A stretch of 64,000 nt of DNA, taken from Dipteris shenzhenensis (Eukaryota; Polypodiophyta; Polypodiopsida; Gleicheniales). The stretch lies in NCBI GenBank assembly GCA_047967505.1, contig CM106538.1. The stretch is one strand, 5' to 3'. Under the pieces are notes generated by a model. It was not told the origin of the DNA. It searched no databases and saw only the letters and a program-made list of their open reading frames with translations. This document shows positions 44,701-58,429 of this stretch, piece by piece. Made by a program: the position numbers and the translations under genes. Each line of letters begins with the position of its first letter. Position 1 is the stretch's first letter.

Positions 44701-47700
44701 GTCCCAACCGGCTATGCCACAATGAAACCTTTGGCAGCTCGGTTATGGCAACAACATGATTACCCACACTGGAAACATAAAGAGGGTACAAGGTATCACT
44801 CTTATAACCCTCAGCCACTACAACCTGGCCATCAGTAATCACCCATTTGGAATCCCCAAATGTGGTGTGGTAACCACTGTCATCCAATAAGCCAGTGCTA
44901 ATCAGATTTTTCTTGATTTGCGGCACATGGCGGACACCATCAAGCATGAATATGCGTCCATTAGGAAATACTATCTGTATACTGCCAATCCCTACAATCT
45001 GACATGCATAGTTGTTCCCAAGATGAACAATTCCATGAGTACCTGTGTAGGAAGTAAACCACTCCCTATGAGGAGTAACATGAAAAGAAGCACCTGAATC
45101 CAAGAGCCAGGTGTGCATGTCATGACCATCAATAACCAAAGCATGTGCTATTACAGCAGAAGAGCATAAAACATCATGTATGTCACTGTCACTGTCCTCT
45201 GCTGCAACATTCACTGCATCCAAGTCATCTGCCTTGGCCTTGCTTTGCCTTTGCTTCCATTGCCTGCATCCTTTGTTTCAGCCTTCTTGGCTTTCTGATC
45301 CCGTATGAACTTGAAGCACTTAGACTTCACATGTCCCTTCTTGCCACAATAAAAGCATTCAATATCCTTTTTGCCACGGGACTGACTGCGGGATTTGGAC
45401 TTACTAGCAGATCTCCCCTTCTGCTGAGTCCTGCCTCTATCCTGTACCTGCAAGGCATTTGAAGACTTGCTGCTCGCATTATTCTTCCTGCTCATTTCCT
45501 CCATAAGGAGAGAGCTCTCTACATCAGCATAAATAAGAGTGACATTCGAATTTGACAGGGTGGTCTTGAAAGTGTCCCAACTCTCAGGGAGGGTACACAG
45601 CAAGAAAGTAGCCTTGAACTCCTCATCAAGATTCAATCCCTGTGCAATCAGCTGTGTAAAGATGGCATTGAACTCACTCAAGTGTGAGGTCATAGCTGTA
45701 CCTTCCTTCATGCGAAGATCAACCAGCTTCTTCAACCAATAAACCTTACTGGCTGAGCTCTTTTGGGCATACAATTCTTCTAGCCTTTGCCATAGACCAT
45801 AAGAGGTCTTTTCAGCCTGAACATTGAACACAAGAGTGTCAGAAATAGTGAGCATGATAGCTGCCCTTGCGGACAAATCAAGCTCTTCCCAGTCATCAGC
45901 TGCCATGTCAGATGGCTTGACACCCTTCACCCTTATGGGCTTAGAAATCTTCTTTAATAGAAGTACATTCAAGCACTGTTCTGCCCATAATGCATAATTG
46001 TGTGCTCCTTCCAGTTTCTTTATGTTCAGAATTGAAGAATCACTTCCCCCTGATGCCATATCAGATAAGGAAAGTATCTGACTCACTGGAAGTAAAAAGA
46101 CTGAATAAAAATTCTGATTTCTCAGAAAAAACCTGCTCTATCAAGAGCCAGGAGCACTCACAATAGTGCTGTTTTTTACTGTCAGGAAAATCTGCAGCAA
46201 AACAGTAAATGACCCTGCAAATACTGTACCTTCTGACACACTGTACCGTGCTCAAAGAGGCATAAACAGTAATTTCAGAATGCTGCAGCTGCTCAACAAG
46301 TGCTTAACAGTGCATAATCAGCTGACAAGGCACAAACACTGCTGTAAACACTGCTGTACTGGCTGTACTGATCACTTCTCCCACCTCAGATGAGGTATTG
46401 CACTGAGTTAATATGCATAAACCACTTGGCAAACACCCAAAAAAAAATGACACTTCAGCCTGTCACAAAACCTGCAACAGAAAATGGGATAAATCCCAAG
46501 CAATCACCCTTCTGCCAAGGGGATAAAATGCATCTGAAGATCTCTGTCGGTGACCCAAGTGCTATCAAACAAAATCTGGGCAAAAGCCCCTTGATCTGAC
46601 ACCTGAACCAAGTGAAAAACACCTCAACACTGAGGTAGTATGCAATATGAAAGTCTCTCTGACAAAATCAACCAACAGTGTAATGCATATACTGTCCTGT
46701 GTAGAAATGACATACACAGATCCCAACGTACAAACACTCAATGAGGAACCTTTTGAGCACTGTCAACGATGGACAGTTAGGGACCGAGTAAACTCGATGC
46801 GCCCTGGCCAAGCGTGGCTCAACTGAGGTTCTCTGAGTGTTGCACAAGAAATGTGACCTGCAAGAAAATGTCACCTCGACATTGCGGAAATCGAGGCAAA
46901 TGTGTGCTCTCTGGCACCACACTACCTCAAGGCATACAAAGCATCAACTGCCAGGCAAAAGCCCTATGATCTGCTCACCCAGAAACTGAGATTCAAGCCC
47001 AATAAAAGCATAAAAGTCCTCTGCAAAGTCAAGGCATTTCCTTCACGAAAAATAGATAACTGTGTAATCAACCACACACTGTGGTTCTCTTCTCCTCAAG
47101 CACGAGGTGAATGAAGGTACTTGCTGTACTTTCAAGAAAACACAGTTCTGTGAACTGAAAGATGATCCTGAATCAAGAGCAGAGAGCTCTTTCTCCTTCT
47201 TTTCTTCCCACAAAAAACCTGTCTGCTGTACTTGATGTACCTTCACAGTGTACGGAATCCCATAAGAGAGAAGAGAAAGAAAAATCTCGACGATCTCCCT
47301 GATGCAGCTCCCTGTACCTGCGGGGTGTAGTTCCGTACGGATGTACGGCTCCTGTACGGAGTCCGTACAACAGGTACGGATGACCGTACCTGAGCGCGCG
47401 CTGCGCGCTCTGGTTCCGCGCAGCCTGCAGTACACAGGTTGCCCCTGCGCAGACTAGCAGCTAGCAGCTGCTATACAAAAAAAAGGCCGCGCTCAGATCT
47501 AGACCCGCGCCTGCGTCCGCGCCAGTTCCGTGCCCGCGCTCGATGCCCGCGCCCGCAATGCCGTCGCTGCTCGAAGCCCGTCCGTACGGCTGTACGGACG
47601 ACGTACGTCCGTACGGCGCTGCTGTTTTGCTGGCTAGGTAGAGGTCGAGGGGTAAGGTGGCTGGTCAAGGGTAGAGGGGAAAGGTGGCTCTGATACTAGT

Positions 47701-50700
47701 TGAAGGGCCTGAAGGGGGAAGAAGAGCAAGAGGGAGAGAGTGAGAGAGAGAGAAGACTCAAGTGTGCGGGTGTGAAGTGATGAGCCACACCACAAACTCA
47801 TTAGTTTTATTAGGATTAGGTTTTATCCTATGACTGTCTTAAGACAGTCATAGATGTCTTAACTTTAATAAAGGGGTGGCAATGTGCCTTTACCCCAACA
47901 CTACGCTCCTGAGTGAACCCGGTCTTAGTGTCGTGGATGATGTCAGTAAGATGGGGCCGTAATTGCAAACTCGAGACCTTGGCGAGGATCTTATATGCAG
48001 TATCAAGCAAAGTGATCGGTCTCCACTACTGGATGTCTGACCTATCTCCTTCTTTTGGGATCAAACAAATCCACCCCCTGCTCAGGGACTGAGGAAGGGA
48101 TCCCGTGTCAAAGATCTCCTAGTAGGCTAGGCGGAAAGGGGTGGAGATGATCTCCTGGAAGTTTTGGAAGAAGGCTGGAATCAAGCCATCCTAGCTAGGA
48201 CACTTATGGGTCGGAAGAGCCTTGAGGGCTTCCAAGAGCTCCTCATCTGTGAAAGGCTTCTCCAGACTCCTGCACAAATCCTGCGAGACTACCGTTGGAA
48301 CGTGGTCCCAAACTAACTCACGGGCCACAAGACAACCTGGGGTCATCCTCTCAGTCTGAAAGAGCTGGCTGTAAAAACCTGTGGTTAGGTCTAAAATCTC
48401 CTGTGGATCAGTGTGCATGATGCCCTGCGAATCCCAAAGACGCTGACTGCGTGCTTGCCGATTGTGGCCCAGTGGTATGAAAGAATTGCTTCGTCATCAT
48501 GTCCCCCTGTTGTACCCACCGGGCCTGGGAGGAGTGGTAGGAGAACTCAGCCTGCCAAATTTTCGTGTCCTGAAGCTCAAGGTGCGCTCTCAAACTTGCC
48601 ACTAAGCCATTGGGATCCTGGGTCTTGCTCCTTGAGCCTCTCTATGGAGGCGAGGTCTCTCCGCAGTGCCCGCTCGCGCTCTTGAAGAGCCCTCGGGCAT
48701 GAGCCTGCAACTCCTCACTACTCCTTTGGATTGCGCCGGCCACCCACGAAGCCCAGCCCTCGCAAGGTGCCTCGTGATTGCTGCCAAATCTCTGCCATGA
48801 CCTGCTGAATCTCCCCATCCTGCAAGAGGTCCTCTGGAATGCGGACCCCTTCTGGGGAAGGCCTCCGCGGGGCTGCTCTAAGTAGAGTACTGCTGGAGAG
48901 TGGTCTGACATCGTGGTCCCCAACGTAAAAGCGGTCTAGCCTCTCAAGCAGTCCATCATGTCTCCTCTGTCCGAAAGAGAAGAAGCTGCTAAGTATCCTG
49001 CTGAACTCCGGCTCTTGCCACGGGTCTCTGCCACTTATCATGAAGATGAACTGCTCCTAGGTGCTCCGCTTTGCTGTGCTGGCATCTCAGAGAAAGAGGC
49101 ACCGCCCTGCTTGTCCTCCCCAAAGTCCAGCTTGTTGAAGTCTCCTCCAACGATCCAGGAGTATACATCTGGAAGATACTCCGTTAGCCTCCTCCAAAAG
49201 GCCGGATGGTGCTTTCTACACACTGGGGCATATACGTTCAGGATGGTACCTGCCAGAATCCCGGTAGAGCCGTCTCTGTGCAGTGCCCAATCCCCAACGT
49301 AAAAGCGGTCTAGCCTCTTAAGCAGTCCATCATGTCTCCTCTGTCCGAAAGAGAAGAGGAGGCTGCTAAGTATCCTCTTCTCTTTCAGACTCTCCCATCC
49401 TAAATCCCATCCAAATTGCCCGAAGCTCGCCTTGATCATAAACATCTGGAGCCACTGTCTGTGAGACCGAAATGTAGACCCCTCGGCTCCCTCCCACTGC
49501 AGGGGACCACACCTCCGGGTCTCTCCTCGGGAGGAGGTGGTGTCGCCGTCTAATGTTCGGTGCTGAGAACATATGCTCCTGAATCAAAAGGATGTCCACT
49601 GCCCGCCCTACCACTGTCCTCTGCAGCTCCTGCCGAAGGATAAGGTACTGCGGTTGACTATGAGCACGGTCTCGTGCATGTTCCAACTCACTATGGTCCA
49701 GCTCATGAGGACGGGGATGTAGAAAACAAGGCTCTCATGTGAGTTCCAGAAAGGCTGCCTTAAGTGTCTTTGCCAAGTAGTCTCTGTCTGTATGTCGGCG
49801 TACTAGGGTGGGCACCGGCTCAATGCCAATCTTCCGTGCCCACTTCATCATGAAGGAGACTTCCACCTTGAACAACTCCGCACACTTCTGGAGTGGCCAG
49901 TAGTATGCCTGATCAACCTTTGCCTCAAGCGGCAATCTGATAACTCCTACCGCCAAACCACACATCGGCTTCTCCCACGTGAAGCACAGTTGAAAATTCA
50001 CCTCAGCACCATGGGCATGCCAAAGGTCCAATCCCTGTGGCCCCATCCACTCATCCATCATGCGTAAAATCTGATCTCCCAACATAGCATCAAACACCAT
50101 TGGGGACCACTTCTCCAACCGTGTGGAGGCGAACTAGAATCTCCAAACTGGGTGTGTCTGGGAGCCCACTATGCTAATCGAACCCCCTTTTCGGGACTGC
50201 AAGATTAGAAGCGTTACCTCGAGTGTAGAGGGTAAGAGTCTGGAACTCTAGATAATTCCTCTAGCGGCAAGGGACGCCCAGGCTAGAAATTGGGAGCTGT
50301 TGACTGGGAGGACGAGCTCCTTTTCTCTGGCTCCCCCCCCGAATGGAGAGAGGGGACGGGATGCTGTGATAAGGAAGCGGAAGGGGGCGTTGTCTTACCC
50401 TGGCCCACTGGCAGGGGAGTCGAGGCATGGAAGGGGGGGGGGCTGAAGAACTTGCTAAGGAGGTGGAGGGGGCGGAGGGGGTAGAGGTGGAGGGAGGGGG
50501 ATGGGTGGTGAAGATGACCATAGCAAGAGGGGCGAGGGAGGGGAGGGGACGGGGGGAACCCAGGAGGAAGGGGGGGAGTGGAGAGGGAGAGGGATTTGGG
50601 GGGGCGGGGGGGGGGGAGTAGGGGCGACCACTGGCCTCCTTGTTGATCAGGCTCGCAGGGTATTACTCAATGTATTTCAAAATAATTGTTCTCCCCCCCT

Positions 50701-53700
50701 TCCATAAAAGGAAGGAGACACTTGTATCGTGACTTTTATGGGTCCCATGGGTCGGTATTTCGGCCCCTAGAGGACGGTAATACATTCTTCTTCTTCTTCT
50801 TCTTCTGCCTGCAACGCTTTGGAGCCTGTTTGCTTGGTTTCTTTTTCTTTTTAACTTGGGTCCAATCCCCTTTTGAAGGGGTCACCCAGGGGGTCTGAGA
50901 CTCCTGCTACTCCTGTCTGCGGACCTGCTGACTCTGCCTGCTCTGCGGGGGGGGAGCTCCGCCTTGGCCACGGGGGAAATCTCTGGCTAGGTGACCCATT
51001 TTTTTGAAACAACGAAGACACTAGCTTGGTAATGGAGAAATCTCCACTCGTTAGCGAAGTGTATCCCCTTCAAGGGTCTCTAGGAGGGTCAACTTTGGGA
51101 GGGACTCTGGGCTCTCAATTAGCAGTCTAAGCTGTTAGAATTATTGTTATAATTTAGCAGTGACCAATGTAATGTAATAAGTAGGTTAGGGGCACTTTAC
51201 TTCAATTAGAGGTTTTTCCCCCTAACCACAGTTAGTTCACTAACTACGGTTAGTGAAGGATAAGGTTTTGTCACTTAGACAAAACCTATCACTCTCTTCA
51301 GTTGTAGTACACTTTGCTATTGCGACTATCGTTTTCAGCTCTCTCCAGCTCCCACATTTTGCTCTCCCCCTTCTACTCACATAAGCCTCGTCATCTACTA
51401 CCACTGATGCGGTTGAATCTTCAGCATAGTGCCAAATGCTCGACCAATGGAGGGGAGCATGGCTCTATATTCCTTTGGGAGCCCCGGGAAGCGAAGCGTA
51501 ACCAGAAAATGGGGAACATGGTGTGTCGTGTCCATGTCCTCAATTGTAAAGCCATGGTACCAAGAGAAAAGGTACACCAAATGCGGGCCAAGGAGGATGG
51601 GGCTTTGCTCCAAAAGTGTCGAGGTAGTATCCGGGGAGCTCAGCTGGATGAGGAAGACGCCTCTTCCATAGATGGTGACCTCTTGATTGTGGTCACCCTT
51701 AGTGCCAAGCTCGCCTGGATCTACTCACGCACCTGTCTCCTTGTGGGTGTGAGGCTTACAATTCTGCCCATGATCACCTTGTCCTGGAGGGACTGAACTG
51801 CTTGTTGTACCTGTTGCTTGTTGGCTGGGGAAAGAAGGACCTTAACGGCTATGGGATTCGAGGGTGCTGCCATAGAGCCCCTCTGGCCAGACCAAGGGTC
51901 ACCACCAAGACTTTCTTTCTCCGAACAAGCACAAATGCTCCCGTTGCAGGGAGGGAAAAGATAAAAAGGCGGGGTGAGGCGGAGAGATGTGAGAGGAGGC
52001 GGCGGAGAAGAGGCGAGGAGGGGAGCGGAAGAGGACAGCTTGAGGGAAGGAGGGAGAAGGCAAGGAAGGGGGTGGGAATGTTAGGGAAGAGGGGGCGAAG
52101 AGGCGGGGGGAAAGAGGTAGAGAAGGCAGGGAGGAGGAGGTAGCGAAGGCGAAGAGGAGGCGGGGGGGCAGCGGAAGGAGGATCGAGGGGCGACGGGAGG
52201 TGGAGGAGAAGAAGGCGGGGGGAGGCCGAAGAGAAGGCGGAGGGGTGCGGAAGAGATGACGGGGGGGGGGCGGAAGAGCAGGCGGAGGGGAGGAGGCGGA
52301 GGAGATGGCGGGAGGGAGGCCAAGGAGAAGGCAGAGGGCGGAAGAGATGGCCGGGGGGGGCGGAAGAGATGGCAGCGGCGGGGGGGAGGTGGAGGAGGAG
52401 GGCGGGGGGGAGGCGGAAGAGGCTGCGGGAGGGAAGAGATGGCACGGGAGGGCAGCGGGATCAGCCAAGGGCAGCAGCTCGTTTTCTTCCACTCTTCGGT
52501 GCTAGGTTCTCTTGTCTTTGCACAATAAGAGTGCTTTCATCTCCAATATAGTAATTTAATCATATTACTTCTTCGAAAGGCTATATAAGAAAAGTAATGA
52601 AGAAACTTTACTCAGTTCTATGTTGTAATCATTATATCTTTGGTATTTCGACTTGGGGTATGTTGAACATAGAGTCAAAATGCAAAGTAGGGAGCTTGAA
52701 AGCCCATTTTCTTTTTAGTCCTTAGGTTTGTACTAATTTTGGAGGTCATATGGACTTAGGTAGTGTCTTGTTACGCTCGCGCTCGGACCTGGCTGTTCTT
52801 GCCATCGCCATCGCCGCTTGACCTCCCCTCCGCCTCCTCGTCGCCTCACCCCCGCCTTTCCTCTGCCTCGCCTCCCCTCCCCTCCCCTCCGCCTCCGCCT
52901 AGGCCCCGCTCCGCCTCCGCCCAGGCCACCGCTCGGCCCCGCTACCTCTTCGCCCTCCCTCTCGACGCCTTCCCTTCCGCCTGCGCCTCCCCTTCCGCCC
53001 TCCGTTCCACCTCTCGCTCGCCACCTCCTTCCCTCGCCCGCCTTCTCTTCACCGCCCTCCTGCCCCTTCGCCCCTTCTTTCTCGTCTCCCCCCCTTTTTT
53101 CACCCCCTTTTGCCTTCTCTCCGTCCCCTTCGAGCTTCCTTTCCCCTCTACCTCACTTCTGCCTTCTTCTTGAAACCCTCCCCCACTCCGCTTCTCCCTT
53201 TCTTTCGCCCTTTTAGCCTCCGTCCTCTCGCATTGTCCTTTCCCTTCGTCCCCCCCTCCCTTTTTTTTTCCTCCTTTCTTTACCAGCAGCAGGAGTATTC
53301 GTGTTCGTCAGAAGGAAGAGGATCTTGGTGGCGCCTTTGGTCTGGTCAGAGGGGCTCTATAGCAGCATCCTCGAATCCCACAGCTATTAAGGTTCTTCTT
53401 TTCCCAGCTGACAAGCAACATGTACAGTAGGTAGTTCAGTCCCTCGAGGACAAGGCGCTTGTGGGCAAAATTGTGGGCCTCACGCCTACATGGAGACAGG
53501 TGCGAGAGTGGATCTAGGCGAGCTTGGCATTAGAGGGAGACCACATCCAGGAGGTCACCATCTGTGGAAGAGGCGTTTTCCTCATCAAGTTGAGCTCCCC
53601 CGACACTGCCCCGACACTTGTGGAGCAGAGTCCATCCTCCTTGGCCCGCATCTTGTTTACCTCTTTCCTTGGTGTGATGGGTTCATAGTGGAGGACATGG

Positions 53701-56700
53701 TTACGACACACCATGTTCCACGTTTTTCAGTTACACTCCGCCTCCCAGGGCTTCCCAAGGAGTATCGAGCCATCCTCCCTTCCATTGGTCGGGCATTTGG
53801 CACAGGGCTTGAGTCCCCGTGAGAGTCGGCCGCCTCAGTTCTAGCAGATGGAGTCCCTAGGATCAGACCGGTGGTTGAGAGCCCAGAGTCCCCAGAGTTG
53901 ATCTTTCTCGAGACCTTGAAGGGGGCACACTTCGCCAGAGAGTGGAGATTTCCTGGTTACCAGGCCAGTGTCTTTGGTGCAGACAGATGGGTCACCTCGC
54001 TAGAGCTTGCCCCTGTGGCCTCCCTTGTGCGCCTTCCTTCCCTCCTCCGCAGAGTAGACAGAGTCAGCAGGCCCGAGTCCAGCATCCTCTCAGGCAGGAG
54101 CAACAGGAGTCTCAGACCCCATGGGCTACCCCTCAGAAGGGGACTGGACCCAGGTTAAAATGAAAAAGAAACCAAGCAAGCACGTCTGCAAGCGCCGCAG
54201 GTAGAGGGCCAATCGCAGAGAGAGGGACAGGGTTGACCGAGAGGCCTTGAAGGAGGAACATCAGGAGCCACCTCCCCCAGCGACAGGGGCCACTGCCCAT
54301 CGAGACGATCCTCCAGCTTCGGAGGTTCAGCCTCCGTACCCATCCTTGCAGCAGCAGCGAGTCCCAGGAGCTTCAGATGCAGCAATTGTGGAAGTCGTAG
54401 ACGCTAGCCCGACTGGCGCTGCAGAGGAGCTGATTCAGAGCCCCGGCGAGCTTGATTAGCAAGGGGGGCTTGAGGTCGTCCTTATTCCTCCTCCTCCCCC
54501 CCCCCCCTCTTTCTCTTCACTTCTCCCTCTCCCTCCAGGGTTCCCCCCACCCCCTCCCCCCCCCTCAGCGCCCCCTTCTATGATCACTCTCACCACCCGC
54601 CCCCCTCCCTCTGTCCCGTGCGTCCCTACCCCTCCATCTCCCGCTGGCCCTCTCTCCACTTCAGCAGTAGATTCTTCTGCTTCGACACCTCTGTCAGCAG
54701 GCAAGGGAACGATGACGCTCCCTTCTGCTTCCTCATCGCACCAGTAGGTCCGTTCAGGGAGGGATCCTGAGGGACGAGGCTCGTCCTCCCGGTCAGTAGC
54801 TCCCAACCTCCAGCCTGGGCATCCCTTACCGCGGGACTTTTGGAGGTTAGGACCCTAGAACTATCTGGAGATTCCGGACTCATATCCTCTACCATTGGAG
54901 GTAACGCTCATGGTCCTTCAGTCTTGGAAGGGGGGTTTGATCAGTGCAGTGGGATCTTAGTCACACCCCGTTTGGAGATTTCCGTTTGCCTCCACAGGGT
55001 TGGAGAAGTGGTCCTCGGAGGTGTTCGATGCTATTTTGGGAAGTCAGATTACACCCATGATGGACGAGTGGATGGGGCCAAAGGGACTAGACCTTTGGTA
55101 CGCCCATGGCGCGGAGGTGAACTTTCAGTTGAGCTTTGCGCGAGAGGAGGCGGTGTGTGGTTTGGCGACATGAGTTATCAGATTGCCGCTGGAGGCAAAG
55201 GTGGAGCAGGCACACTTCTGGCTCCTCCAGAAGTGTGCGGAGCTGTTCGGGGTGGAAGCCTCCTTCATGATGAAGTGGGCGCATAAGATCGGTATTGAGC
55301 TAGTATACCCTAGTACGATGCCGCACAGACACTGACTACTCGTCCTCCAAACCCCTGGCAAAATCACACAAGGCAGTCTTTCTGGGATAGGCACCCACTC
55401 AGAGGAGAGCCTTGTTTCCGACTCCCCCGTCCTCATGAGCTGGACCATAGTGAGTTGGAACGTACACGGGCTCCACGATCGTGTTCGTAGCCAGCCGTAG
55501 TACCTGATACTCCGACAGGAGTTGCAAAGGGCAGTGGTAGGGCAGGTAGTGGACATCCTTATGATTCAGGAGCACATGTTTTCAGCCGCAGACATTAGAC
55601 GATGCCATCACCTTCTCCCTGGGAGAGGTCCAGAGGAGTGGTCTCCTGCTGTAGGACAGAGCGAATGGGTCTGCATCTCAGTCTCACAGACTTTGGCTCG
55701 GGCGAGCTCATTCCAAGACAGGCAGTTTGGATGGGAGTTCGGACGGGAGAGTCCAAGATTGGGATCCTGAATGTGTATGCCCCAGTGTGTAGACAGTACC
55801 GCCCGGCCTTTTGCAAGAGGATGTTAGAGTGTCTTCCGGATGTAGACTCCTGGATTGTTGGAGCTGACTTTAACAAACTGGAGTTTGGGGAAGACAAGCA
55901 AGGCAGCGCCTCATTCTCTGAGGTGCCAGTAGCAGAGCGTAGCACCTGGGAGCTGTTCATTTACATGATCAGTGGCAGAGACCCGTGGAGAGAGCCAGAT
56001 TTCAGCAAGACACCTGGCAGCCTTCTCTTCTCCTTTGGACATAGGAGACACGATGGATTGATAGAGAGATTAGACCGTTTCTATGTTGGGGACTAGGCAC
56101 TACACAGAGGCAGATCTACTGGGATTCTGGCAAGTACCACGATGTCAGACCACTCTCTAGTGGTACTTCACTTGGATCAGCCCTGTCGAGGTCTCCCCCA
56201 GAAGGGGTCATGTATTCCAGAGGACCTCGTGCAGGACGAGGAGATTCAGCAGGTCATGGCAGGGATTTGGGAGCAGTCAGAGATGACACCGTGTGAGGGC
56301 TGGGCTGCGTGGGTGGCCGATGCGATTCAGAGGAGCAGTGAGGAGTTGCAGGCTCACGCCCTTAGGCGAAGAAGGACCCTTCAGGACCGGGAGCGGGCTT
56401 TGAGGAGAGACCTCGCCTCCATCAAGAGGCTCAGGGAGCAGGACCTAGGTTCTCAATGGCCTAGTGACAGATTCGAGAGCGCTCGTTTCGAGCTTCAGGA
56501 CACTGAGTTGTGGCGGGCTCAGTTCTCCTATCACTCCTCCCGAGCCTGATGGGTGCAGTAGGGGGACAAGATGACGAAACAATTCTTTCAGATCACTGGG
56601 CCCCGATCGGTAGGCACACAGCTACAGCGTCTCCGAGACTCGTAGAGCATCATGCACACTGACCCGCAGGAGATTCTGGACATGATCACCGGTTTTTACA

Positions 56701-58382
56701 GCTAGCTCTTTCAGACGGAGGGGATGACCCCAACTGGTCTTGTGGCCCGAGAGCTAGTTTGGGATCATGTTTCGACAGTAGTCTCGCAGGACTTATGGAG
56801 CAGACTTGAGGAGCCTTTCATAGATGAGGAGCTCTGGGAAGCCCTCAAGGCTCTCCGGACCCAGAAGTGCCCGGGTGAGGATGGCTTGAATCCGGTCTTC
56901 TTCCGGAACTTTTGGGAGATTATTTCCACCTCCTTCCGTTTAGCTTGTCAGGAGATTTTTGACACAGGCCTTCTCCCTCATTCTCTGAGCAATCACTCTG
57001 CTTGATACTGCATACAAGATCCTCGCCAAGGTCTTGAGTTTGCGGTTACGGTTCCATCTTACCGACATCATCCAATGCACACAGACTGGGTTTGTTTAGG
57101 AGTGCAGCATCTTGGAGAACATCTTCACGTTTTGGGAGGTAGTGGATTGGTCCAGGGAGGAGTCATAGCCGCAGGCCGTCCTTCTCTTGGACTTTGAGAA
57201 GGCCTACGACAGGGCGGAGTGGTCTTTCCTGAAGGACACTATGAGGAGATTAGGTTTCTCAGACAGATGGGTGAGAGGAGTTTTAGCGCTATAGGTAGGG
57301 AGCTCTAGTCAAATGCTAATCGGAGGAAACACATGCGAGGCCTTTCCTCTCTCTTGCTCGGTCCGCTAGGGCTGCCCACTTGCTCCCTTCCTTTTCTTGT
57401 TTGTGGCGGAGGCTTTGGGCTACTATTTGAGATCACAGGTGGCAGATCTCACAGGGTTGAGGCTCCCAATCAGATAGAAGGAGAAGCTACTTGGCGCAGA
57501 GTTTGCAGATGACACGGCCTTGTATGTTGAGGGCACCACATCGAGTTTGGAGAGAGTCAGGGGTGCCCTGGCTATTTACTGTGAGGCCTCGGGGGCACGG
57601 ATCAACTGGATGAAATCTATAGGTTTCTTCACAAGCTTTGAGGAGACATAGGAGATCTGTGAGTGGGGGAGTGACTTTGGCTTCAGATGGCTACCACGGG
57701 GTCAGACAGCGGATACCTCGGATGCTAGGTGGGTATTGACATTACAACAGAGCAGCAGATTGCCCCGGTCCTTGCGAGTATTCGGCGCAAGCTTCTCTAT
57801 TCGAGCTCGGTCAAACTCTCCCTAGCAGGTCGCGCCTTAGTGGCAAACCAGGTCCTTCTTGCACGGCTCGGTATATCGCCCCTTGCTGGTGCTTTCACAG
57901 AGGATGCATTAGGCAGCCCCGACGGTTGGTATGGAACTTCCTTTGGGCAAGTTCAAACGGCACGAGAAACACCAGGGCCCGAGTAGCTTGACAGATGGTG
58001 ATCATGCCGCAGGCACCGGGAGGCTTGGGTGTCATTGATCCGGAGATGCAGAGCAGGGCCCTTTTGGGCAAGTTGGTGGTTCGTGGCCTCACCCCAGGCC
58101 TTTTGAGGAACACTCCACGCACTAGGGGACAGTGGCAGCCTTCACATAGATGGATCTTCCAAGAGGCCCCCCTTACGGGGAAGGGCTCTCCCTCGATGAA
58201 GAGTCTTCACAGGGTATGGCAGAGACTGGCAGGGGGTCTCATCCGTGCTCCGCCCAGATGTAGAGAGGAGTTTGAGCGCCAGCTCCTTATGTGGTACCTA
58301 GAGATCAAAGATTAGGAGGGACGTATGCTCGGATAGCAGACTCACATTGGTTGGGCATAGTGGGACAGTGGTCCAGCAGGGT

Positions 58383-58429
<47 letters not shown>

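Larger units (their letters stand above)
42907..47900 (-). mobile_element. Ty1/copia retrotransposon COP4, 3' half deleted
   Basis: The 5' LTR, leader, Gag, protease, integrase and the first half of RT are present. The rest of RT, RNase H and the 3' LTR are gone, with the break inside YVDD. It inserted in the LINE-A RT region. Sequence is close to COP1 and COP2. Confidence 0.92.
37026..52502 (-). mobile_element. LINE-A, L1-like, full-length with nested insertions
   Basis: A 17-bp duplication TAGGTTCTCTTGTCTTT flanks it (37009-37025, 52503-52519). The 3' end has an A-run (T9 on the + strand at 37023). Without insertions about 6.6 kb remain: a pyrimidine-rich 5' leader, ORF1 with a DUF4283-like domain and zinc knuckle, and ORF2 with endonuclease, RT, and a zf-RVT end. 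Insertions are GYP2, COP4 and a solo LTR. Part of the RT is deleted together with the 3' half of COP4. Confidence 0.9.
52767..58383 (+). mobile_element. LINE-B, L1-like, 3'-truncated
   Basis: The order is pyrimidine-rich leader (52790-53280), ORF1 (53290-54470) and ORF2 (54850-58320). The sequence stops in the part before zf-RVT, about 1.4 kb before the 3' end that LINE-A has, where PLE2 tail sequence begins. No target duplication could be found. It is degenerate, with many stops. Confidence 0.85.

Noticed and set aside
51849-52492. Pro/Ser-rich ORFs of almost 200 codons on the minus strand, and similar ones at 52763-53216
   Set aside because: They reflect pyrimidine-rich LINE leaders; several frames are open at once with no conserved domain.
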